Below are positions 5,091 through 9,874 of a stretch of DNA of 9,874 bases, piece after piece. The translations under genes were made by a program, and so were the position numbers. The stretch is taken from the NCBI GenBank assembly GCA_016919605.1, contig JACXTQ010000122.1, positions 1 through 9,874 of the forward strand, given 5' to 3'. The DNA is from Methylovulum sp. GTDB taxonomy: Bacteria; Pseudomonadota; Gammaproteobacteria; Methylococcales; Methylomonadaceae. The notes beneath the pieces are model-generated. The model saw only the letters and a program-made list of their open reading frames with translations, was not told where the DNA came from and searched no databases. The stretch's first letter is position 1; every line of letters starts with the position of its first letter.

Positions 5091-6626
5091 ATGGATGGTA
5101 ATGAACTTGACCCCCTCTATGCTGCGGTATTCGATGATCCACAAAATGGCACACCCAACAATATTACTCAAGAAGGTTGCTTGGCATTAGCCTTATTGGG
5201 AAAAGAAGCTTGGAATGCTTGGCGATCAAATAACCCTGTACATGGTTACTACCCTGATTTTGAAAATGTAGCAAATTTTAGAGACTTTCGTTTTTATGAT
5301 GATTCCATTGATTTTGAAGGATTTATATTTGGTGATGCGGCATGCTTTGATGGAGCTGTTTTTAAAGATGAGATTTGTTTTAATACTGCTATATTCGGAA
5401 ACCATGCTTGTTTCTTTAATACTATTTTTAGAGAAGATGCTGATTTTGAAAACGTACAATTTGGTGATTGGGCAAATTTTTGGGGTTCATGCTTTAGTAA
5501 TTCAGCCAATTTTTATGGCGTACATTTTGGCAATGAAGCTCGTTTTAGCAATTCGGAATTTAAAGGTGATACAAGTTTTATTTGCGCAAGATTTAGTGGA
5601 TCTGCTTTTTTTGATTCAGCGCAATTCAACGAAGAGGCACATTTTTCAGGTACTCAATTTGGAGGTATCATATGTTTTAACGATGCCCGATTCGATGATG
5701 AAGCAATGTTTGATGGTGTCCAATTTGGAGATACCGCAAATTTTGATGGTGCACAATTTGAATACGAAGCGCATTTTATGGCTATTGACTGGCCAGTATT
5801 GAGACTTTTATATGATGAATGTCTTGGTGGATTTAAAGATGCTAAAGCCTGGGCAGAGGAAAGAGGGATGAACCCAAATATCTTCCAGTCCATTTCCTTT
5901 AATGGGGTAACTTTTAATGGACAAGTTAATTTTTCGGGTCGTAAATTCGAGGCTCCAACCTCATTCGGCTGTATTTTGCTACAGCATGCATCAAATCAGA
6001 AAGAAAAGTCATCTAGCAATAGACCAGTAACATTTGGTAGGGTTCCTCTATTCCACAACTGTAAACTTTATCAAGATACTACTTTTGATCATGCTATATT
6101 TCCTGAGCCTTCACCGTATCCAATAGATAACGACATCGCAGCTCGTGCCTACCGGACATTAAAGCTTGCTTTTGCTCAACATCAAGCAATCCGTGAAGAG
6201 CAACGTTTTTTCTGTTTGGAAATGGCAGAAGAAGCAAAACGCGCTCCATTCAGATTACGCTTATTATTTGATATGTACCGATGGATAAGTGATTATGGTT
6301 TCAGCCTTAGCCGACCGACTTATTTATTGCTGGGTACGTTGCCTATTTTCTTACTGCTCTATAGTTGGTTAGCAGATTTAGCACCCTGTTTTTTTTGGCA
6401 AGATAACTGTCAAGTTAGGTACGATCTGCTACAGTTTACGTTGATGCAAAGCTTGCCGTTGCCAGGGCTGGATAAATGGAGTGATACCTTGCGGCAAGGC
6501 ATATTTGAAAAGCAAGGCTGGCAAAATGTTGCGTTGACGTTATTTGTCATGCTGCATAAGGCAATCTCGCTATTAGTAGTATTTCTGTTTGGTTTGGCTT
6601 TGCGTAATTTGTTTAAAATGAAGTAA
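5091..6626 (+). CDS. Pentapeptide-type repeat protein with two C-terminal membrane helices
   Basis: A 511-residue protein. A short N-terminal helical region (1-55) is followed by a repeat domain of the F-rich pentapeptide type (like Pfam Pentapeptide_3), expected to fold as a right-handed quadrilateral beta-helix. Phenylalanines fall at 75, 80, 86, 91, 97 and on to 229 with strictly alternating 5 and 6 steps, typically FDGAVF then KDEICF. A non-repeat insert (230-264) follows, then a second shorter block (265-337). Residues 349-400 form a charged linker. Two hydrophobic helices (about 410-427 and 484-506) bracket a loop with two cysteines (C433, C440), and the protein ends ALRNLFKMK. That arrangement is common in proteobacterial pentapeptide proteins; the repeats would face the cytoplasm. 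Function is unknown. The repeat half is AT-rich, unlike the helicase, hinting at transfer or relaxed codon use. Only weak ribosome binding (GGTAG) precedes the ATG. Confidence 0.9.
   Translation: MDGNELDPLYAAVFDDPQNGTPNNITQEGCLALALLGKEAWNAWRSNNPVHGYYPDFENVANFRDFRFYDDSIDFEGFIFGDAACFDGAVFKDEICFNTAIFGNHACFFNTIFREDADFENVQFGDWANFWGSCFSNSANFYGVHFGNEARFSNSEFKGDTSFICARFSGSAFFDSAQFNEEAHFSGTQFGGIICFNDARFDDEAMFDGVQFGDTANFDGAQFEYEAHFMAIDWPVLRLLYDECLGGFKDAKAWAEERGMNPNIFQSISFNGVTFNGQVNFSGRKFEAPTSFGCILLQHASNQKEKSSSNRPVTFGRVPLFHNCKLYQDTTFDHAIFPEPSPYPIDNDIAARAYRTLKLAFAQHQAIREEQRFFCLEMAEEAKRAPFRLRLLFDMYRWISDYGFSLSRPTYLLLGTLPIFLLLYSWLADLAPCFFWQDNCQVRYDLLQFTLMQSLPLPGLDKWSDTLRQGIFEKQGWQNVALTLFVMLHKAISLLVVFLFGLALRNLFKMK
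5313..5777 (+). repeat. Tandem degenerate 33-bp repeats encoding 11-residue units
   Basis: Fourteen in-frame units of 33 bases encode F-x4-F-x5 with no insertion or deletion from F75 to F229. The DNA copies share patches such as CAATTTGG(T/A)GAT and GC(A)AATTTT but are diverged, so the array is old at DNA level and held in register by protein selection. The five-six alternation distinguishes it from a plain period-5 pentapeptide run. Confidence 0.85.
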
Positions 6627-6879
6627 TGTAGCGAATTTGATTTTCAACAGGGCATCCGCGAAGCAGATACTTGCTGGGCTTATCAAGCCATAGCTCCCCA
6701 CTCAGACAAACTTCTCCACAAAAACATTGGAGACAGACCAGCGGCAAAAAATGTTAGCCGCCATCAATTTCGTTATAATTACTGCTCTTAAAGCCACTTT
6801 TTCTCCCATTGAAAACCAAAGAGCCTCAAGCCCTTGAGATTACCCGCTTGGATTTATTGATAACAAACTACCCTAAACC
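6627..6879. other. Intergenic region with candidate promoter for the nuclease gene
   Basis: TATAAT at 6774-6779, within CGTTATAAT, lies 100 bases before the nuclease ATG; no convincing -35 is seen. Short hairpins are possible at 6677-6689 (GGCTT-ATC-AAGCC) and 6741-6761 (GCGGC ... GCCGC). Neither is followed by a T tract, so I see no clear terminator for the repeat-protein gene. No gene is recognised in these 253 bases. Confidence 0.4.
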
Positions 6880-7662
6880 ATGTGGAGCCTAATCATTGCC
6901 TTTGTGACTGTCGTTGCCGTCATAAACGCGCTTACAACATTTGCTAGAAACCGAAAAAAAACCGCTTCCAAACACAAAAAAAGCCGCACCCGACCCACAT
7001 CACCTAAACGTTACGCCAAAAAGCCTAACCAGCCGCCACCAAAGGCGGCGGCAACCTCAGCCATTCCCAGTAAGGCCAACACCATCAACTGGACAACAGA
7101 CTTGTTGAGGTCTTTGGAATGGAAGCGTTACGAGGAAGTCTGTATGGAATACCTAAAAACCCAACATGCCCATGCTGAGGTGACAGGCATGGGCGCAGAT
7201 GGCGGTATTGATATTATCGTCAGAAACAAAAAAGGCGAGGTGTCAGCAGTGGGCCAATGCAAAGCGTGGAGCAAACCGATAGGCGTAAACTTGATCCGTG
7301 AGCTGTACGGAGTGATGGCGGCGGAGCAGGTCAAACACGGCATTTTTTTGACCACGTCCGAATACACTCCAGCCGCACGGGCGTTCGCCAGCGGAAAAAA
7401 CCTATTGCTTATTGACTGTGACGGACTCATTGCGTTAATCAACGGGCTGGACAAGGCCCATAAACAACGCTTGGGTAAAATCGCCACCCAAGGCGATTTT
7501 ACAACCCCGACCTGTGTCAATTGCGATGTCAAAATGGTAAAAAGGACAGCCCAAACTGGCAAAAACGCTGGCGATGAATTTTGGGGTTGCGTCAATTATC
7601 CAAAATGCAGGAACACGATGTTCGTTAAGGGGCAAACGGCAAACACCCGCCTTTTCCCTTAA
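6880..7662 (+). CDS. Membrane-anchored Mrr-type restriction endonuclease with C4 zinc finger
   Basis: A 260-residue protein in four parts. First is an N-terminal transmembrane helix (2-20, WSLIIAFVTVVAVINALTTF). Next is a basic, proline-rich linker (22-66). Third is a nuclease domain of the Mrr/PD-(D/E)XK type (about 71-190), with WKRYEEVCMEYL (E85/E86), the GADGGIDIIV strand carrying D111, and the QCKAW strand carrying Q126 and K128. This layout matches Mrr-cat: acidic residue, GGID, then QxK. Last is a topoisomerase-type C4 zinc finger with C212, C215, C237 and C243 (C-x2-C-x21-C-x5-C), ending in a short tail. All expected catalytic residues are present. Mrr relatives cleave methylated or otherwise modified DNA, but the anchored form with a zinc finger is less well understood and could act in DNA uptake, repair or defence. 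No partner methylase is present. No clear ribosome binding site precedes the ATG. Confidence 0.88.
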   Translation: MWSLIIAFVTVVAVINALTTFARNRKKTASKHKKSRTRPTSPKRYAKKPNQPPPKAAATSAIPSKANTINWTTDLLRSLEWKRYEEVCMEYLKTQHAHAEVTGMGADGGIDIIVRNKKGEVSAVGQCKAWSKPIGVNLIRELYGVMAAEQVKHGIFLTTSEYTPAARAFASGKNLLLIDCDGLIALINGLDKAHKQRLGKIATQGDFTTPTCVNCDVKMVKRTAQTGKNAGDEFWGCVNYPKCRNTMFVKGQTANTRLFP

Positions 7663-7674
7663 ATCCGCTGCCCA

Positions 7675-7700
7675 AGACGTTGCCGTGCAACGTCTCTACA
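7675..7700 (+). repeat. Dispersed palindromic repeat, copy 1
   Basis: AGACGTTG-CCGTG-CAACGTCT is a perfect 8-bp inverted repeat followed by CTACA. It sits between the convergent nuclease and permease genes. Seventeen bases at its start recur exactly at 8599-8615. It can form a stem in RNA from either strand and may help end both transcripts, though no T tract follows. Similar GACGTTGC-type palindromes are, from memory, common dispersed elements in some bacterial genomes. Confidence 0.7.
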
Positions 7701-7712
7701 ACACACACAGAC

Positions 7713-8468
7713 TTAAAACAACAGCTTCAAACCCACCAACACCGTGACCACCTCATAACTGCGCTTAATCCACTTATTGCCTTTTAAAATCGCCAGATGC
7801 GCCCCCAAGTAACCGCCGACAAAAGACCCCAGCAACAGCACCGGAATCCAGCTCCATTTCACCGTTGTAATCAACGCCAACACCACCGCCCCCGACCCGT
7901 TCCAAAACAGGCCGACAATGATTAAGGTGTAGGCGACCGCGCGTTTATAGTCCATACCAAACCAGCGGATTAATAACAAGGTGGCAAACAACCCCGTGCC
8001 GGAGGCTATCGAGCCGTTTAAAAACCCGACCACAAACAAACCGCCGCCACCGATAAGCAAGCCTTGTTTATCGCGGTGCTGCGGGGCGTAATGCTGGCCT
8101 AACTGTTGTTGCAAAAACGAATACACGCCCAAGGAAATGGTCAAAATCCCTAACGCCCATTTCGCCAAACTATCGGGGATTTTTACCACCGCAAACGAGC
8201 CTAAGATAACCGCAGGTACGCCAAACGCGAACATAAACACGGCGAATTTCTTTTCGATGATGTCTTCTTTAAGATAACGCACCGTCGCGCCCACGCCCAA
8301 GGCCACCGAAGCGACTTTATGGGTGGCGAGGGCGACACTAAAAGACAAGCCCAGAAAGATTAATACCGGAAACTGGATCAACCCCGCCCCACCACCCGCC
8401 AAAGCGGAAAAGGTATTGGCAATCAGCGAGGCGATAAAAACGATGAGTTGTTCAATAAAGGGGTTCAT
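7713..8468 (-). CDS. TauE/SafE-family (TSUP) membrane permease
   Basis: A 251-residue polytopic inner-membrane protein of the sulfite exporter TauE/SafE family (Pfam TauE, TSUP). Members move sulfite, sulfonates, sulfoacetate or related anions across the membrane. The two-repeat layout is visible. The first half carries SALAGGGAGLIQFPVLIFLG (21-40), ATHKVAS (48-54) and RYLKED (64-69). The second carries the glycine-rich GGGGLFVVGFLNG (140-152) with ASGTGLFATLLL, then GSFVGGYLGAHLAI (214-227) and a basic KGNKWIKR near the end. About seven or eight hydrophobic segments can be drawn; length is typical. It lies upstream of nothing on its strand here but is codirectional with cysG 160 bases behind it, a sulfur-linked context. 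The substrate and direction of transport cannot be told. The ribosome binding site is weak, and a hairpin sits just before the start. Confidence 0.9.
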   Translation of the reverse strand: MNPFIEQLIVFIASLIANTFSALAGGGAGLIQFPVLIFLGLSFSVALATHKVASVALGVGATVRYLKEDIIEKKFAVFMFAFGVPAVILGSFAVVKIPDSLAKWALGILTISLGVYSFLQQQLGQHYAPQHRDKQGLLIGGGGLFVVGFLNGSIASGTGLFATLLLIRWFGMDYKRAVAYTLIIVGLFWNGSGAVVLALITTVKWSWIPVLLLGSFVGGYLGAHLAILKGNKWIKRSYEVVTVLVGLKLLF

Positions 8469-8482
8469 AACGGTATAGGCCT

Positions 8483-8506
8483 GTGGAAAGAGCGGCTATT
8501 TTCCAC
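8483..8506 (-). promoter_or_regulatory. Hairpin in the 5' leader of the TSUP permease gene
   Basis: GTGGAAA and TTTCCAC form a perfect 7-bp inverted repeat with a 10-base loop. It begins 15 bases upstream of the permease ATG. It could affect ribosome access or be an operator. On the minus strand no T tract follows it, so it is not a terminator in the gene's direction. Confidence 0.35.
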
Positions 8507-8598
8507 GCTTTTAGGCTTTTTACCGATTAAAATTTGTGGGTTGGTAGTGCTCCAACGTAAGATGGCTATACTTCACCACCATCAGCCTCCTATCAACC

Positions 8599-8624
8599 AG
8601 ACGTTGCCGTGCAACATCCCTACA
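8599..8624 (+). repeat. Dispersed palindromic repeat, copy 2 (imperfect)
   Basis: AGACGTTGCCGTGCAAC is identical to copy 1, and the next bases ATCCCTACA differ from copy 1 (GTCTCTACA) at two positions, giving 24 of 26 matches. The mismatches weaken the palindrome. It lies between the 3' end of cysG and the start of the permease gene. The two copies are in the same orientation and bracket the permease gene. Confidence 0.7.
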
Positions 8625-8628
8625 CTAA

Positions 8629-9874
8629 TTACTCCCCGCCCTGAAACCAGCTCAATTTATCATGCAAGCTCACCACCGTACCGATAATAATCAAGGTGGG
8701 CGGGGAGATTTTTTGGGTGGCGATATGGGCGGGTAGGGTCGCTAAAGTGCCGGTAAAGACGCGCTGGGTGCGGGTGGTGCCTTGTTGCACCAAGGCTATG
8801 GGCAAATCCGCTGGGCTGCCGTGTTCGATCAGCGCTTGGCAGATTTTTTCCAAGCCCATCGACCCCATATATACCACGATGGTTTGTTTGGGGGCGGCCA
8901 GTTGCGTCCAATTCAGGTTGATGGTGTTGTCTTTTAAATGTCCGGTGACGAAGGTGCAAGATTGCGCGTGGTCACGGTGGGTCAAAGGAATCCCGGCATA
9001 AGAGGCGCAGCCGGAAGCGGCGGTGATGCCGGGGACGACCTGAAAGGTGATGCCTTCCTGCATTAGGGTTTCGATTTCTTCCCCACCCCGGCCAAAGATA
9101 AACGGATCACCGCCTTTTAGACGCACCACGCGCTTACCCGCCTTCGCCAAATCCGCCAGTAGGCGGTTGATGGAATCTTGCGGCAGGCTATGGTTTTGCC
9201 GCTGTTTGCCGACATAGATTTTTTCACTGTCGCGGCGGGCCAAGTCCAGCACTTCGGGGGATACCAGATGGTCATAGACAATCACATCGGCTTGCTGCAT
9301 CAGTCGTAAGGCACGGAAGGTCAATAAATCCGCCGCGCCAGGGCCTGCGCCAATCAAATACACTTCGCCTTGGGTGGCGGTGTTCTCGTAGGTCGCCAGC
9401 GTTTGCAGTAAGTCTTGCTCGGCTTGTTGGTCATTGCCGTTAAACACTTTTTCTGCAACCGCGCCTTGAAAGATGTTTTCCCAAAAAATCCGCCGCTGTT
9501 CGGGCGCTTTAATGTGTTGTTTAACCGCCTCCCGACATTTTTCCGCCAGTTGCGCCAAGCGCCCGTAAGCGGGCGGAACCACCGTTTCCAATTTGGCTCT
9601 AAGCAAACGCGCCAATACTGGCGCGGCTCCGCCTGAAGAGATGGCGACCATTAACGGAGAGCGGTCAATAATGGCGGGCAGGATGAAGCTACATAAGGCG
9701 GGGTTGTCAACGACATTGACAAAGATATGGTGGGCGTTGGCGGCTGCGGCGACCGCTTGGTTGGTGGCGGCGTTATCGGTGGCCGAAACCACCAGCATAA
9801 AGCCTTGTACATCCGCCGCCGTGAAGGCTTTTTGGATGAGCGTCAGTTGTTGGGTACTGGCCCATTGCGTGACC
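8629..9874 (-). CDS. cysG: Siroheme synthase CysG, 5' end beyond the window
   Basis: A multifunctional enzyme that methylates uroporphyrinogen III with S-adenosylmethionine to precorrin-2, oxidises it with NAD and inserts iron to give siroheme, the cofactor of sulfite and nitrite reductases. The frame is open to the right edge; 25 codons precede the first visible in-window ATG (9796-9798), giving 414 visible residues of about 460-470. The missing part should hold the NAD-binding glycine motif. Counting from that ATG, the dehydrogenase/chelatase half shows VVSATDNAATNQAV, FVNVVDNP (27-33), PAIIDRSPLMVAISSGG (41-57) and PVLARLLR (60-67). The methyltransferase half shows YLIGAGPGAADLLT (147-160), VRLKGGDPFIFGRGGEE (225-241), VVPGITAASGCASYAGIPLT (254-273) and PPTLIIIGTVVSL (366-378). 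No frameshift is seen. The neighbouring TSUP permease fits a sulfur role. Confidence 0.96.
   Translation of the reverse strand, partial: VTQWASTQQLTLIQKAFTAADVQGFMLVVSATDNAATNQAVAAAANAHHIFVNVVDNPALCSFILPAIIDRSPLMVAISSGGAAPVLARLLRAKLETVVPPAYGRLAQLAEKCREAVKQHIKAPEQRRIFWENIFQGAVAEKVFNGNDQQAEQDLLQTLATYENTATQGEVYLIGAGPGAADLLTFRALRLMQQADVIVYDHLVSPEVLDLARRDSEKIYVGKQRQNHSLPQDSINRLLADLAKAGKRVVRLKGGDPFIFGRGGEEIETLMQEGITFQVVPGITAASGCASYAGIPLTHRDHAQSCTFVTGHLKDNTINLNWTQLAAPKQTIVVYMGSMGLEKICQALIEHGSPADLPIALVQQGTTRTQRVFTGTLATLPAHIATQKISPPTLIIIGTVVSLHDKLSWFQGGE

Noticed and set aside
5296..5802. Rightward 168-codon frame rich in I, L and M
   Set aside because: It is the shifted frame of the repeat domain; its hydrophobic look comes from TTT/ATT-rich repeats read out of frame.
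7675..7695. Palindrome as a CRISPR repeat or rho-independent terminator
   Set aside because: There is no array or spacer structure, the second copy is 900 bases away, and no T tract follows on either strand.
8660..8959. Leftward 99-codon frame inside cysG
   Set aside because: CysG motifs run without interruption in another frame over the same bases.

Overview
The window looks like a chromosomal stretch of a gammaproteobacterium of medium GC content. The housekeeping genes (siroheme synthase CysG, a DEAD-box RNA helicase, a rhomboid protease) have the gammaproteobacterial type of sequence. A methanotroph-like or sulfur-oxidiser-like lineage is possible, but that is inference from general resemblance only; no marker gene in the window settles it.

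Layout. Bases 1-860 hold no convincing complete gene. They contain a perfect CRP-type palindrome (239-258) inside a plausible leftward promoter, the possible first codons of a leftward gene running off the left edge, and a terminator-like hairpin (422-442). Bases 864-1493 hold two abutting leftward gene remnants: the C-terminal end of an MprF-like (DUF2156) lysyltransferase with a one-base frameshift, and an internally deleted RND efflux permease with a nonsense codon. Two small rightward genes follow (1799-2089 and 2277-2762). Both encode exported or membrane-anchored, charged, helical proteins of unknown function. A leftward rhomboid protease (2835-3560) diverges from a rightward DEAD-box helicase (3714-5045).

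The centre (5091-6626) is a 511-residue pentapeptide-type repeat protein with two C-terminal membrane helices. Its repeat domain is very regular: 29 phenylalanines alternate at 5- and 6-residue steps, giving 14 consecutive 11-residue units. Next comes a rightward membrane-anchored Mrr-type nuclease with a C-terminal four-cysteine zinc finger (6880-7662). The right end holds a leftward TauE/SafE-type (TSUP) permease (7713-8468) and the leftward siroheme synthase cysG (8629 to beyond the window). Two near-identical copies of a 26-bp element containing a palindrome lie on either side of the permease gene.

How the genes may work together. CysG makes siroheme for sulfite and nitrite reductases, and TSUP permeases move sulfite, sulfonates or other small anions, so the right end is plausibly a sulfur-metabolism pair. 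The helicase and the repeat protein are only 45 bp apart and may be cotranscribed, but the repeat gene is visibly more AT-rich. The repeat protein and the anchored nuclease form the accessory core; a joint defence or stress role is speculation. The remnants at 864-1493 mark a site of gene decay.
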